Below are positions 55,284 through 64,000 of a stretch of DNA of 64,000 nt, piece by piece; the stretch's first letter is position 1; every line of letters starts with the position of its first letter. The stretch is from an uncultured Acetatifactor sp. (GTDB lineage: Bacteria; Bacillota; Clostridia; Lachnospirales; Lachnospiraceae): contig CAKSAM010000005.1 in the NCBI GenBank assembly GCA_934436245.1, positions 1-64,000 on the forward strand, given 5' to 3'. Both the position numbers and the translations under genes were made by a program. The notes below the pieces were generated by a model. That model saw nothing but the letters and a program-made list of their open reading frames with translations. It was not told the origin of the DNA and searched no databases.

Positions 55284-57011
55284 CTATTTTTCTTCTATAA
55301 CCGCATATCCCATACTCCCAAGCTTTCCGGTTTCATAGGATTCACTCAAAAGCACGCTGCCCTTTCCTGAATACTCCCGCAAATCAATCGTTGTACTGCC
55401 ATTATTGAGACAGACTGTAATCTTGTGATCTCCCCAGATTCTCTGGTAGATATATCCTCCGTCATGATCCATATATCGCAGAGTGTAATCTCCATAGGTC
55501 AGTTCCTCATGTTCTTTACGAATAGCAATCAGCCGGGGGAAGAAATCATCCTCTCCATCCTGCAGCTTTTCCCAGGGCATAGGACCCCGCAGGGTTGTCT
55601 CGCTGCTGCCATCCATTCCCAGTTCATCCCCGTAGAATACGCAGGGAATTCCGGGAGAGGTAAACAGAAACACCTCTGCCAGACGGAATCTTCGTAGATC
55701 TCCTTCACAATATGACAGGAATCTGTTGACATCATGGCTGTCTAACAGGTTTAACTGCCCACGCAGCGTTCCGGTACGATACCGCAGGAGCATCTTCACG
55801 ATGCGATCATGAAATTCCTCTGTGGAAATTTTCCGAAGGGCAAAGAAATCACGACAGTTCTTCCGGAAATCATAATTCATGGTAGAATCAAACATGTCTC
55901 CGTTCAGCCAGGTCTCCGAGCTCTCCCATATCTCCCCGATCATAACACTCTCCGGATTTTCCTCATGGGCAGCTCTGCGGAAATCTCTCCAGAATCCCCG
56001 ATCCACTTCATTTGCTACGTCCAAACGCCAGCCGTCTACCTTAAATTCCCGAATCCAATAGCGGCATACTTCCATAAAATAAGCTCTTTCCTCCGGATTG
56101 GAAGAATTCAGCTTCGGCATCTTCCGCTCATAGGCAAAGCAACTGTACGTCGGCTTTTCCTCTTCCGTGTCAGGACGTATCACTGGAAACTGCAGCCTAT
56201 AAAACCAGTCAACGTATTTGGAATTTTCTCCTTTTTCCACCACATCACTGAACTGTGGAAAATACCAGCTGCAATGATTGAACACACCATCAATGACAAT
56301 ATGCATTCCTCTTCCATGAATATCCTGCACCAGTTCGCAGAATTCTTCATCCGTCCCCATATTGGGAGATACATGAAAATAATCCAATAGATCATACTTG
56401 TGGTACTCTCCGGCTGTAAAAATAGGATTCAGGTAGATGCAGTTAAATCCAAGGTTCTGAATATAATCCAGATTCTCCCGGATCCCCTGTATCGTTCCAC
56501 CCAGGCGGCTTTTCAGCCGGATGCCATCCTGCCATTCCATCTCTTTTCCCTGTCCTGCGATCTTGCGGTGTCCGCTGGCAAAGCTGTCCGGGAAAATATT
56601 GTAAACGATTGCCTCCCGGAACCACTTCGGTTCCTCACAGATCTCTTCTCTGCGGATAAACGGATACTGGTAAAATTCGCTTCTCTCCGTCGGAAGATAT
56701 TGTGCACAGATATCTGTATAATAAAATCTTGTTTCTTCCGGATTCTTCAATTCAAAATAGTAACACACCCTGTCATATGGGGTTTCAAAAGTTGCATCAT
56801 AATAGTCAAAATGCATATCCGACAGTATCTTCTTCATGTACACTGCCGTAAACACAATAGGATCACCGGGTTGTACCCGGTTTCCGTACCACAGAACACA
56901 ATCCGTCAGATTATCCTTTGCCACCCGGATACGGATTGTAAGATTTGTCTCACTGTTCGCAAATGCATACTGCGACAGCGGTATATGTAAAATTGCTTCT
57001 TGTAAAATCAT
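55284..57011 (-). CDS. GH13 alpha-glucosidase/neopullulanase-type amylase
   Basis: The 575-residue protein has an N-terminal beta domain resembling CBM34 (about 1-120) and a GH13 barrel. Catalytic regions: I DGVFNHC (about 242-248), II GWRLDVANEV with the nucleophile Asp (about 325-334), III MIGEIWES with the acid/base Glu (about 353-360) and IV LLDSHDVN with His-Asp (about 421-428). A C-terminal beta domain follows. There is no signal peptide, so it acts in the cytoplasm on imported maltodextrins, as neopullulanase or cyclomaltodextrinase types do. Encoded 16 bases after the permease gene and last in the operon. AGGAGG precedes the ATG. Confidence 0.93.
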   Translation of the reverse strand: MILQEAILHIPLSQYAFANSETNLTIRIRVAKDNLTDCVLWYGNRVQPGDPIVFTAVYMKKILSDMHFDYYDATFETPYDRVCYYFELKNPEETRFYYTDICAQYLPTERSEFYQYPFIRREEICEEPKWFREAIVYNIFPDSFASGHRKIAGQGKEMEWQDGIRLKSRLGGTIQGIRENLDYIQNLGFNCIYLNPIFTAGEYHKYDLLDYFHVSPNMGTDEEFCELVQDIHGRGMHIVIDGVFNHCSWYFPQFSDVVEKGENSKYVDWFYRLQFPVIRPDTEEEKPTYSCFAYERKMPKLNSSNPEERAYFMEVCRYWIREFKVDGWRLDVANEVDRGFWRDFRRAAHEENPESVMIGEIWESSETWLNGDMFDSTMNYDFRKNCRDFFALRKISTEEFHDRIVKMLLRYRTGTLRGQLNLLDSHDVNRFLSYCEGDLRRFRLAEVFLFTSPGIPCVFYGDELGMDGSSETTLRGPMPWEKLQDGEDDFFPRLIAIRKEHEELTYGDYTLRYMDHDGGYIYQRIWGDHKITVCLNNGSTTIDLREYSGKGSVLLSESYETGKLGSMGYAVIEEK

Positions 57012-57026
57012 AGGTTCCTCCTGCTT

Positions 57027-57872
57027 TTAACCTTTGACACCTCCCGATGACAGTCCCGATACCATATATTTCTGCACCAGGAAAAACAGAATCAATACAG
57101 GAAGTGTTGTCAGAATTGCCGCTGCCGAAAAAAGCGGCCAGTTGCGCGTATAGTCCGTAGCCTGCAGAGAATACAGAGCTACCGCCAGTGTATTTTTCTC
57201 CGCACCTGACAAAAAGACTGTGCTGAAAATATATTCATTCCACACATAGATCACCACCAGAACAGAAGAGATGATGATGCTTGGCCTTGCCAAAGGCATA
57301 ACGATCTTCGTGATCAATTGTCTGTCATTCACACCATCAATTCTCGCTGCGTCCTCGATAGCCTCGGGAATACTGTCAAAATACCCCTTCATATTCCAGA
57401 AGACAAAAATCGCCATACTTCCCGCATAGATAAATACCAGTCCCACATAAGAATTCAACAGATTCAGAGCCTTGATAATCCGATAAATTGCAAACATGGA
57501 GAGAATTGCCGGGAACGCATTTAACACCAGTAAAATATGTAAGGTCCTCTTCCGTCCGGCAAACCGCATTCTGGAGAATACATACGCAGCCGGCACAGCC
57601 ACCAGCATAGTTAGCAGAACAGTCAGTGCGCTTAGCAGAAGACTGTTCACAAACCATCTCCCAAAAGGTCTCTCCGTCAGGATCGTAATATAATTATCCA
57701 TAGTGATCGTCTTCGGCAAAATATGAAATTCTGTGGAAATAATACTGTTACTCCCACTGATTGATATACTGAATGCATACAGGATAGGAATCAGTGTCAG
57801 GAAAGAAAGTAAAATGAATCCTATATTCAGCAATATCAGCTTTACTTTTTCTTTAATTTTTTTCCCTGTCAT
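57027..57872 (-). CDS. malG: Maltodextrin-type ABC permease, MalG-like
   Basis: This 281-residue inner permease has six membrane segments. The EAA loop that contacts the ATPase is visible as EAIEDAARIDGVNDRQLITKIVMPLARP near 185-212, and the protein ends with the family's GLSSGGVKG. It pairs with the MalF-like protein encoded eight bases upstream. Substrate inferred from the linked GH13 enzyme and binding protein. Confidence 0.92.
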   Translation of the reverse strand: MTGKKIKEKVKLILLNIGFILLSFLTLIPILYAFSISISGSNSIISTEFHILPKTITMDNYITILTERPFGRWFVNSLLLSALTVLLTMLVAVPAAYVFSRMRFAGRKRTLHILLVLNAFPAILSMFAIYRIIKALNLLNSYVGLVFIYAGSMAIFVFWNMKGYFDSIPEAIEDAARIDGVNDRQLITKIVMPLARPSIIISSVLVVIYVWNEYIFSTVFLSGAEKNTLAVALYSLQATDYTRNWPLFSAAAILTTLPVLILFFLVQKYMVSGLSSGGVKG

Positions 57873-57879
57873 ATTCCCC

Positions 57880-58770
57880 TCACTGTTCCGAGATTGAAAA
57901 CTCTCTTCGGTTCATGGTCTTGTAAAGCACCAGTATGATCAAAAATACTATAAACGCCACAGCGGATGAATATCCATAGTTGCTGGTAATAAACGCTTTT
58001 TCATATACGTAGGTGATTACCGTATTAATATCTGCACCAGTCTTCGAACCGGTCTGCATCGTCATCAGATACACAATGTCAAACTGCTTAAACGCTGTGA
58101 ATGTAGCCATAATGATCACCGGCATCAGAATCGGCAGGATCTGCGGAATGGTCACATAAAAATGCTTTTTCCAGAATCCCGCACCATCCAGCTGGGCGCT
58201 TTCATAAATATTCCGGTCAATACTCTGCATGGCACCGTCCATCATCGTGAACATATACGGAACTCCCAGCCACAGGTTCACTACCAGACAACTGATAAAT
58301 GCCATACCGTTTGTGGACAGAAAATTTACCGGTCTGCCTCCAATCTGTTTCAGTATCTGATTAAACAGTCCGAATTCCGTATTAAAAATCCCCATGCGCC
58401 ATAACAGAATGGATACATATGCAGGCATCGCCCAAGGCACGATCAGCAGAGTCTTGTAGACCCTTCTCAGTTTTAATTCTTTTGCATTCAGCCCGACGGC
58501 AATGAAAAAGCCAAAGATCAACTGTAATGCCATACTGGATACAGTCCATAAAAGAGTCCGTAAAAAAGCAGGAAGAAATCCGGAATCAAAAGCCAGCAAT
58601 GCCTTTTTGTAATTGTCCAGTCCAACAAAATGATAATCCTTCCAATGATAAATACTCATATTGGTAAAGGATATTTCTACGGTATACAATAAGGGCACCA
58701 CGATCATCAGCCCTACAATGATCAGAAACGGCATACTGTAGAGCCATGCTTTCTTCTTTCCTCGTTTCAT
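57880..58770 (-). CDS. malF: Maltodextrin-type ABC permease, MalF-like
   Basis: This 296-residue permease has six membrane segments and the EAA-type loop NIYESAQLDGAGFWKKHFYVTIPQILP near 188-213. It lacks the large periplasmic insert of enterobacterial MalF, as usual in Firmicutes. It lies between the binding protein and the MalG-like gene. No ATPase gene is present in the operon, so a shared MsmX/MalK-type ATPase encoded elsewhere must power transport. Confidence 0.92.
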   Translation of the reverse strand: MKRGKKKAWLYSMPFLIIVGLMIVVPLLYTVEISFTNMSIYHWKDYHFVGLDNYKKALLAFDSGFLPAFLRTLLWTVSSMALQLIFGFFIAVGLNAKELKLRRVYKTLLIVPWAMPAYVSILLWRMGIFNTEFGLFNQILKQIGGRPVNFLSTNGMAFISCLVVNLWLGVPYMFTMMDGAMQSIDRNIYESAQLDGAGFWKKHFYVTIPQILPILMPVIIMATFTAFKQFDIVYLMTMQTGSKTGADINTVITYVYEKAFITSNYGYSSAVAFIVFLIILVLYKTMNRREFSISEQ

Positions 58771-58807
58771 CCTGCTTTCACTCCTTACCTGTCATTATAT
58801 CTGCCAA

Positions 58808-60058
58808 TTACTGCATTGCAGAAATCTGTTCCAAAGCTTCCTTCTGGTGTGCATCACATGCCGTCTGCACATCCTCTCCACGCTTATTCACTGCCGCCAA
58901 CAGGTCATCTGTCACTGACCACATCACATCCATTTCCGGAATGTTGGGCATGGGTACTACATTGTTTGCCATAGTCTTCAGTGCCATGATCATTTCGTCC
59001 TCTGACACAGATGCATCTTCATAAGCTTTACTGTTGGCAGGTGCACAGCTTGCGGCATTTGCCAGTGCCACACCGGTCTCCTTGGATCCAAGTACCTTCA
59101 GCACTTCAGCCAGTGCTTCCTTTTTCGTCTCTGCTGCATGCTTCAGTACATGAACGCCCTGTACTCCGGAAAAAGGTGTCAGAGATGTGCCGTTCGGCAG
59201 GATGGGCATCGGCGCAATTCCTAAGTCAATACCGGCTTCTTTGATACCCGGTACCAGCCAGGGACCTCCGATAGTACTTGCTGCTTTTCCTTCCGTGAAC
59301 AGAGTGGTCACGGTATTGTACTCACCATCCGCCGGCATATATGACACAAATTGCTTATGATATTCCATGGCTTCTACCGTCTGGGGCAGATTTAATCCCG
59401 GCTCTCTGTCCTCATTGATCAGATAACCGCCAAAGCCCTGGATCCAGGCTGCTGCATTATAGGAAGTGGAATGCTGCTCTACAAATATATACTGATCTGC
59501 CGTGGTCTCCTTCTTCATGAGCTCCAACAGTTCGTCCGTGGTCTCCGGTGCAGTCTCCATCAGATCCTTATTGTACAAAAACAGCAATGCTTCATAGTAT
59601 AACGGTAATTGATATTTGTCTCCCTGATACTCCCCGGCGCTTAACGTCATAGGGAGGAAATCCTCCAGATCATCCTCCGTCAACACATCGGTAATCGGAG
59701 ACAGGATTCCCATCTGTGCAAAGGTACCTACTTTATCATGCGCCCACATAAACATATCCGGCGCACTTTCCGGATCGTCACCCACTAATTTTAAGGCATC
59801 CGACATATTTTCTTTTCTTTCAAAAGTAACTACAATCTCCGGTGCCAGTGCATCGACCTGCTTCTGTAACGTATCGGCAATAGTGGCATCCGCACAATGC
59901 CATACGGTAATATTCACCGGTTCTGTCGTCTGCGTATTCTGATTTTCCGTTGTCGTGGTTACATTACTTTCTGTATTTACGGTTGCCTCTGATCCGCATC
60001 CGCTTAACATGGATACTACTAAAAGTGAACTGAGCAACATTGCAATTTTTTTCTTCAT
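58808..60058 (-). CDS. malE: Maltodextrin-binding lipoprotein
   Basis: This 416-residue solute-binding lipoprotein has a signal peptide with lipobox LSGC and Cys21 as the anchoring residue, then a Thr/Asn-rich linker and the bacterial SBP type 1 fold (NITVWHCADATIADTLQKQVDALAPEIVVTFE, PLYYEALLFLYNKDLMETAPETTDELLELMKK, TEGKAASTIGGPWLVPGIKEAGIDLGIAPMP). Similar to maltose/cyclodextrin-binding proteins. Start set at the ATG behind AGGAGG; the open frame continues upstream through the promoter region. First gene of the operon, facing the lacI gene. Confidence 0.94.
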   Translation of the reverse strand: MKKKIAMLLSSLLVVSMLSGCGSEATVNTESNVTTTTENQNTQTTEPVNITVWHCADATIADTLQKQVDALAPEIVVTFERKENMSDALKLVGDDPESAPDMFMWAHDKVGTFAQMGILSPITDVLTEDDLEDFLPMTLSAGEYQGDKYQLPLYYEALLFLYNKDLMETAPETTDELLELMKKETTADQYIFVEQHSTSYNAAAWIQGFGGYLINEDREPGLNLPQTVEAMEYHKQFVSYMPADGEYNTVTTLFTEGKAASTIGGPWLVPGIKEAGIDLGIAPMPILPNGTSLTPFSGVQGVHVLKHAAETKKEALAEVLKVLGSKETGVALANAASCAPANSKAYEDASVSEDEMIMALKTMANNVVPMPNIPEMDVMWSVTDDLLAAVNKRGEDVQTACDAHQKEALEQISAMQ

Positions 60059-60075
60059 AGCTTCCTCCTTTTGAT

Positions 60076-60085
60076 AAAACGTTTT
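60076..60085 (-). promoter_or_regulatory. LacI-family operator in the malE leader
   Basis: AAAACGTTTT is a perfect palindrome with the central CG typical of LacI/MalR-family operators, located 18 bases upstream of malE and downstream of its promoter. Confidence 0.65.
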
Positions 60086-60123
60086 TCTACTTTTATAAAA
60101 CACAGCGCTATGTTTAAAAAGTA

Positions 60124-60152
60124 TTGAATCTTCTTTGCGAATTCGATATACT
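60124..60152 (+). promoter_or_regulatory. Promoter of the lacI-type regulator gene
   Basis: TTGAAT (60124-60129), 17 bases, TATACT (60147-60152) on the plus strand. Its -10 sits next to the -10 of the malE promoter on the other strand. Confidence 0.75.
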
Positions 60153-60153
60153 A

Positions 60154-60182
60154 AAAATAGCAGACCGCCTGCAAAATAGCAA
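60154..60182 (-). promoter_or_regulatory. Promoter of the maltodextrin operon
   Basis: On the minus strand TTGCTA (60177-60182), 17 bases, TATTTT (60154-60159). The two divergent promoters overlap at their start points. Confidence 0.7.
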
Positions 60183-60213
60183 CGAAACAGCCCATAAAAA
60201 ATGCACAATTTAC

Positions 60214-60227
60214 GCAAACGTTTTACC
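60214..60227 (+). promoter_or_regulatory. LacI-family operator in the regulator leader
   Basis: GCAAACGTTTTACC contains AAACGTTT with a central CG, as in the operator 139 bases away. It lies between the regulator's promoter and its start, which fits autoregulation or looping. Confidence 0.65.
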
Positions 60228-60242
60228 AATGGAGGATCTCAG

Positions 60243-61271
60243 ATGGCAGCAACGATCAAGGATGTAGCCAAAAAAGCCAATGTATCTATTTCCACAGTCA
60301 GCCGGGTACTGAGCAATCAGATGCATGTCTCTTCTTCCACTTATAAACGAATCCAGGATGCCGTAGCCGAATTGAATTACATTCCCAATTCTTCCGCAGT
60401 ATCTTTGGTGAAAAAAAGCAGCATGACAATCCTCTATGCTGACAGTTTTTACAAAGGACGCCCCTATGAAAATCCCCATATGTTCGATATTATTTCCGGT
60501 TCTTCCCATGAAGTACGTAAAAAAGGATATTTTCTAGGATTGTTGGATCTGGATCATTCCAAAGAAAAAGCAGAAGGGCAGATCATAACTGCCATCCAGT
60601 CTAAAAAAGCAGATGGCATTCTGATAAACGGCTATTATGTAACTTCTGCCATTGAAAAAATACTGTTGGCAACTGATTTCCCTCACATTTGCATTGGAAA
60701 ACCGTCCTTTGATTCTATGCTGTCCTGGATCGATACCAATCACTCTCTGTCATCCAATCTGGCGATCACGCATCTGGTCTCGCTTGGGCATAAAAAAATT
60801 GCCTTCGTCGGAGGTTCCGACAAAGACAATATTTATAAAGATCGCTTTCTTGGGTACCGTCTGTCTCTGGAGCGCAACAATCTCTCACCCCAGGATGATT
60901 ATGTCATCCCTACTTCTTCCAATCTGGAAGAGATCATCCGGCGCACCACAGAACTTCTGCGATTACCGGATCCTCCTGACAGCATTCTGTGTTTCAACAG
61001 TCTGATCGCCGTAGGTGTCATCCAGGCAATCAGACTGTGTCAGATGCGCGTTCCGGAGGATATTTCCATTGTCTCCTTCGACAACTACCCTTATGCACCT
61101 CTGATCACACCATCTCTGACCGTCGTGGATATTGATATGTACAGTCTTGGCACCCGTGCCGGAGCATCTCTGCTGAAAAAGATACAGAACCCGGAGATGC
61201 TGATCCAGACCTATACTGCCCTGCCACATCTGATCCAACGGGACAGCACGGTGTCACACTGCGATCTGTAA
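60243..61271 (+). CDS. LacI-family regulator of the maltodextrin operon
   Basis: This 342-residue repressor has an N-terminal HTH (ATIKDVAKKANVSISTVSRVLSN) and hinge helix (NYIPNSSAVSLVKK) followed by the periplasmic-binding-like effector domain (TILYADSFYKG, GILINGYYV, HKKIAFVGGSD, SIVSFDNYPYAPLITPSLTVVDIDM). Start at the ATG behind GGAGG; the longer frame has no ribosome site. Divergent from malE and flanked by two AAACGTTTT operators, so it most likely represses the operon until maltodextrins are present. One of two plus-strand genes here. Confidence 0.93.
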   Translation: MAATIKDVAKKANVSISTVSRVLSNQMHVSSSTYKRIQDAVAELNYIPNSSAVSLVKKSSMTILYADSFYKGRPYENPHMFDIISGSSHEVRKKGYFLGLLDLDHSKEKAEGQIITAIQSKKADGILINGYYVTSAIEKILLATDFPHICIGKPSFDSMLSWIDTNHSLSSNLAITHLVSLGHKKIAFVGGSDKDNIYKDRFLGYRLSLERNNLSPQDDYVIPTSSNLEEIIRRTTELLRLPDPPDSILCFNSLIAVGVIQAIRLCQMRVPEDISIVSFDNYPYAPLITPSLTVVDIDMYSLGTRAGASLLKKIQNPEMLIQTYTALPHLIQRDSTVSHCDL

Positions 61272-61341
61272 ATCTATGCTGCCTGACGATAATGAATTAC
61301 TGAAATTTTCATATGTAGATACTATCTTTATTCTGCTCTTA

Positions 61342-62154
61342 TTACAGTAATGTATTCAGCTCCACAAATGCTCCGCCCTTGATCTCCACGCACTTGTCGC
61401 TGTTCAACTGCAGCCATACGCTGCAGGCGTTTGGATTGTATACCTTTTCATAATCTGCGGAGAACTGCAGGCGCTTTGCTGCATCCATGTAATCAATAAT
61501 CTCGATATTGGTGGCATACCAGATATCGTCTCTACCGCCCATGTATCTGCAGAAGTTCTCGATCACATCCCAGTTGTCATTGTTGTCAAACTCGTAGCTG
61601 TGTCCCCAGACATACATCAGCTTCAGGTATTGTCTCTTCTGGAAATTGGCAAAAAATTCTGCATACTCCATCAGCTTCGGGTCATCGTGATGACAGGTAG
61701 CATGCCACTCTAAAGGGTCCTTCGGCAGTGCAAAATCCGGAACCGTCTCTACGACTCTGGCATAAGCCACGCCCAGCTGACGGTACAGCTGCTTGATCTC
61801 CTCACTGTAGGAGCCGTTGGGATACGCATGTCCTCTGACAATCTGTCCGGTCCATTTTTCCAGACCTTTTCGGTCTTCCAGCAGTTCCTCTGCCACCTCC
61901 ACCAACGGACATCTCTCAATGGTGGGATGGGTCATGGTATGAGTTGCAATTTCGTGTCCGTCATATAACCCTTCCATTTCCTCAAAGGTCATACGTGGAC
62001 GTTCTCCTACCTGTCCATAATTCAGATTGAAGGTTCCTTTGATACCGTATTTGTTGAAAATACCGATCAGTCTCTTGTCCTGCATCTTGCCATCATCATA
62101 GCTCATGGTCAGTGCTTTGGCTTTTCCGCCCGGAAAGCAGGTATATACTTTCAT
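61342..62154 (-). CDS. Polysaccharide deacetylase (NodB/CE4 domain)
   Basis: This 270-residue protein has the CE4 motif 1 TMSYDDG (Asp20-Asp21), the metal-binding motif HTMTH near 72-76 and the active-site motif RGHAYPNGSYSEEI near 107. It lacks a signal peptide or membrane anchor, which suggests an intracellular or unusual location for an enzyme that removes acetyl groups from glycans. Convergent with the lacI gene. AGAGGAC precedes the ATG, with a promoter about 65 bases upstream. Confidence 0.9.
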   Translation of the reverse strand: MKVYTCFPGGKAKALTMSYDDGKMQDKRLIGIFNKYGIKGTFNLNYGQVGERPRMTFEEMEGLYDGHEIATHTMTHPTIERCPLVEVAEELLEDRKGLEKWTGQIVRGHAYPNGSYSEEIKQLYRQLGVAYARVVETVPDFALPKDPLEWHATCHHDDPKLMEYAEFFANFQKRQYLKLMYVWGHSYEFDNNDNWDVIENFCRYMGGRDDIWYATNIEIIDYMDAAKRLQFSADYEKVYNPNACSVWLQLNSDKCVEIKGGAFVELNTLL

Positions 62155-62216
62155 CTTTTTCTGTCCTCTTTCTTATCATTCGCTTTTCTGCGCAGACTAT
62201 GAAAGCCCGCAAAGCT

Positions 62217-62245
62217 ATGATATTACGCCATCCTGATTTTTGCAA
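62217..62245 (-). promoter_or_regulatory. Candidate promoter of the deacetylase gene
   Basis: On the minus strand TTGCAA (62240-62245), 17 bases, TATCAT (62217-62222). Confidence 0.6.
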
Positions 62246-62297
62246 GAATTATATCACTGGCATTTGTCCTGCGAAGTGCAGAAAGCACTGCTGCAGC

Positions 62298-63455
62298 TCA
62301 CCGCTTCTTCTGAGGAATTGTCCATGTTACAGCATCCGTTATCTTAAGAAATAATAATCCGGTAACTGCGTAGATCAGCATTGCAGTGGGATATCCGTTC
62401 GCTCCCATCTGACTGTTTACTGCATTCAGATAATAATAGGGGGGCAGCAGATATTGCAGCACCCGCAGATTCCTGATCGTAAAAAATACCGGACATATTA
62501 CCAGCATCCCCAACATCAGGAAAGGAATACAGGCTCCCAGGCGGATTGCGGAACCGCATATTTTTTGAAAAATACAACAAAATACCATACTGTCCAGCAC
62601 AAAAAGCGCCATGCACAATAGCTCCTGCCACAATGCTCCCAGAAGATTTGAACATGCCAGAGCAAAGACCACTGCCACTGCCACGGGAAGCATCGCCGCC
62701 AGTTCGTATACCCACAGGCATCTTCTTTTGTCCCGATCCGGCAGCATGTCCAATACTCCAAAGGAAATGTCTTTTAAGTAGAACATGTCAGCCGCCAGTC
62801 CGGCCAGAACAATCAGTATTGCCAGCATCCCTCGCAGTGGTGCTACAATATAGTTTTGCGATGGCATAGAGACATTTTCATATGCCATCTGAAATACTCT
62901 GCCAGCTCCTGCATTCACCTGATATAATTCGAACAGTTCTTTTTCCGTAATCGGTTGTACATCCCAATATTTTTTTACAAAATCCTGATAAACAGGATAT
63001 ACTATATCATAATACATCGCTCCAAATAATTTAACTCTTGTCAGCTGCAGTACTACGGTATCCTCCTGTTCGATAATTTTGATGGGAGCAGTTCCTTCTG
63101 CATACGGTTCTACAATATTCAACAGTTTTTCAAGATAATTGCTGCGAATCACCCATAAAGCATCTATTTTTCCGGTTTGTACCAGATTTCTTCCTTCGCT
63201 CTCGTCCCTTACTTCTGTAAATTTTATTACACTCGGCTCTGCAGTCAGGCGTTCTTTCAACGCCTGTGCCGCCGGATCCTCCGGTTCCTCCAGATATAAT
63301 GCCACATGCATTATCCCACTCTCATCTTCCGAGACTGTTTTCATGCCAAAGACCAGCAGTGGAATCAGCATCAATAATAATAGAAAAGCCGGCTTCTTAA
63401 AAAATCGTTTTATCAGAAGCAGGAAATACAGCAGCCTGTATTTTTTATTTTTCAT
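62298..63455 (-). CDS. ABC-2 type transporter permease (first full copy)
   Basis: This permease of about 385 residues has one N-terminal membrane helix, a long extracytoplasmic domain (about 35-200) and five C-terminal segments. This is the ABC-2/YhfK-like architecture of exporters (FFKKPAFLLLLMLIPLLVFGM near the start, then YIVAPLRGMLAILIVLAGLAADMFYLKDISFGVLDML). Start set at MKNKKYRLLYF behind GAGG; the ATG overlaps the upstream gene's stop as ATGA. It forms a pair with the partial permease upstream. No substrate can be named; the ATPase gene must lie beyond the window. Confidence 0.8.
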   Translation of the reverse strand: MKNKKYRLLYFLLLIKRFFKKPAFLLLLMLIPLLVFGMKTVSEDESGIMHVALYLEEPEDPAAQALKERLTAEPSVIKFTEVRDESEGRNLVQTGKIDALWVIRSNYLEKLLNIVEPYAEGTAPIKIIEQEDTVVLQLTRVKLFGAMYYDIVYPVYQDFVKKYWDVQPITEKELFELYQVNAGAGRVFQMAYENVSMPSQNYIVAPLRGMLAILIVLAGLAADMFYLKDISFGVLDMLPDRDKRRCLWVYELAAMLPVAVAVVFALACSNLLGALWQELLCMALFVLDSMVFCCIFQKICGSAIRLGACIPFLMLGMLVICPVFFTIRNLRVLQYLLPPYYYLNAVNSQMGANGYPTAMLIYAVTGLLFLKITDAVTWTIPQKKR

Positions 63456-64000
63456 ATCGTTCGCCTCTTTCTGATCCATACCGCCAATCCCAGAAAAAGA
63501 CACAGATATCCTGTCAGAATCAGGCTTTCTTCCCATGGGATCTGGTTTTTTATACACTTAAATCCATACTGTAATGCAGTCCCGGAGGGAAGATAGTACG
63601 CAAATCTTTGAATGCTTTCCGGGAAATAGTCCACCGGATACAGGCATCCCGACAAATATCCCAGTCCCAGTCCAACAATAAACTGCAACAGTACCCCACT
63701 GATCATATCTGAAATCACTTCATATAAGAAAAATTGTAGTGCAGCTATTACAGCAGCCGCAGGAATTATTTTACAGAAAAATGCAAGCATTCCCCTGACA
63801 GGTTCCATCTCCCATTCAGGCAATTGCAGTCCTGTCACCCGGAACACTGCCTGAAGCGGCAGGATCATTAGAAACATTGTTCCGAGCATTAACAACAGAT
63901 AAGCGGTATATTCTGCCAGAATCTGTTTCCATATTCCCAGTCCCCGTGACTGAAGCACACGGCACAATGCCCAGTCTCTTTTTATAAACAGCGAACTACT
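63452..64000 (-). CDS. ABC-2 type transporter permease (5' end outside window)
   Basis: The frame is open to the right edge, so this is the C-terminal part (about 180 residues). It contains KRDWALCRVLQSRGLGIWKQIL, the coupling-helix type motif that begins the ABC-2 transmembrane block, and then six hydrophobic segments (LGLGYLSGCLYPVDYFPESIQRFAYYLPSG near the end). It is truncated by the window, not broken. The stop overlaps the next permease's start, so the two subunits are made together and probably form a heterodimer. Confidence 0.8.
   Translation of the reverse strand, partial: SSSLFIKRDWALCRVLQSRGLGIWKQILAEYTAYLLLMLGTMFLMILPLQAVFRVTGLQLPEWEMEPVRGMLAFFCKIIPAAAVIAALQFFLYEVISDMISGVLLQFIVGLGLGYLSGCLYPVDYFPESIQRFAYYLPSGTALQYGFKCIKNQIPWEESLILTGYLCLFLGLAVWIRKRRTI

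Noticed and set aside
63452..64000. Broken permease pseudogene at the right edge
   Set aside because: The frame stays open to the last base, so it is simply cut by the window.

Overview
The window reads as chromosomal DNA from a motile or ancestrally motile clostridial Firmicute, most likely of the family Lachnospiraceae. The evidence is gene content and order: an hrcA-grpE-dnaK-dnaJ operon with a perfect CIRCE operator, an mbl-flhO-flhP block arranged as in Bacillus, an ireB-ruvX-DUF1292 cluster, two type III glutamine synthetases, a Lys/Ala-rich DUF6465 protein and two YhgE/Pip-type proteins. The genus cannot be fixed from sequence alone. Apart from the HPr-like gene and the lacI gene, every gene lies on the minus strand. 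I see no rRNA, CRISPR array, insertion sequence or prophage.

Layout. 0-3 kb: flhP/flgG, flhO/flgF and mbl. 3-9.5 kb: uvrB, a membrane glycosyltransferase-like gene and uvrA, with a LexA-type box upstream of uvrB. 9.7-18.4 kb: chemoreceptor, tRNA-Gln, another membrane glycosyltransferase-like gene and two tandem glnN genes. 18.4-26.2 kb: an RNA-modification and RNA-processing block (trhP, trmR, truncated mltG-like gene, ylbF, rnj, DUF1292, ruvX, ireB, mtaB). 26.3-31 kb: a lone plus-strand HPr/Crh-like gene, thiI with its cysteine desulfurase, rsmE and prmA. 31-38.3 kb: two YhgE/Pip proteins around a small membrane protein, an O-antigen-ligase-like gene and a roughly 450-nt multi-hairpin non-coding element. 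38.3-43.3 kb: the heat-shock operon. 43.4-50.4 kb: DUF2142 membrane protein, DUF6465 protein, uppP, patatin-like lipase, aminotransferase and diguanylate cyclase. 50.5-55 kb: glycerol / glycerol-3-phosphate operon. 55.3-61.3 kb: maltodextrin uptake and cleavage operon with a divergent LacI regulator. 61.3-64 kb: polysaccharide deacetylase and two ABC-2 permeases, the last cut by the window edge.

In Bacillus subtilis hrcA-grpE-dnaK-dnaJ-prmA-rsmE-mtaB is one contiguous cluster, and yrzL(ireB)-yrrK(ruvX)-yrzB-yrrL(mltG)-yrrM(trmR)-yrrN/O(trhP) is another. Here both are present in the same order and joined end to end. They are interrupted at dnaJ/prmA by the YhgE-ligase island plus the structured element, at rsmE/mtaB by nifS-thiI and the HPr-like gene, and at yrzB/mltG by rnj-ylbF.

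The most unusual material is between the genes. (1) The multi-hairpin element at about 37.75-38.19 kb has G-U pairs that favour a plus-strand RNA, a possible plus-strand promoter at its edge and two mutually exclusive long pairings. (2) A nested palindrome with a duplicated hairpin lies at the left edge. (3) A dispersed family of short palindromic elements has ends like GTAACTATTCAGAGC, and several copies supply the stop codon of the neighbouring gene. Many of these palindromes share a GCAAGC or GCTTGC tip. All of this was read by eye; no searches or folding programs were run.
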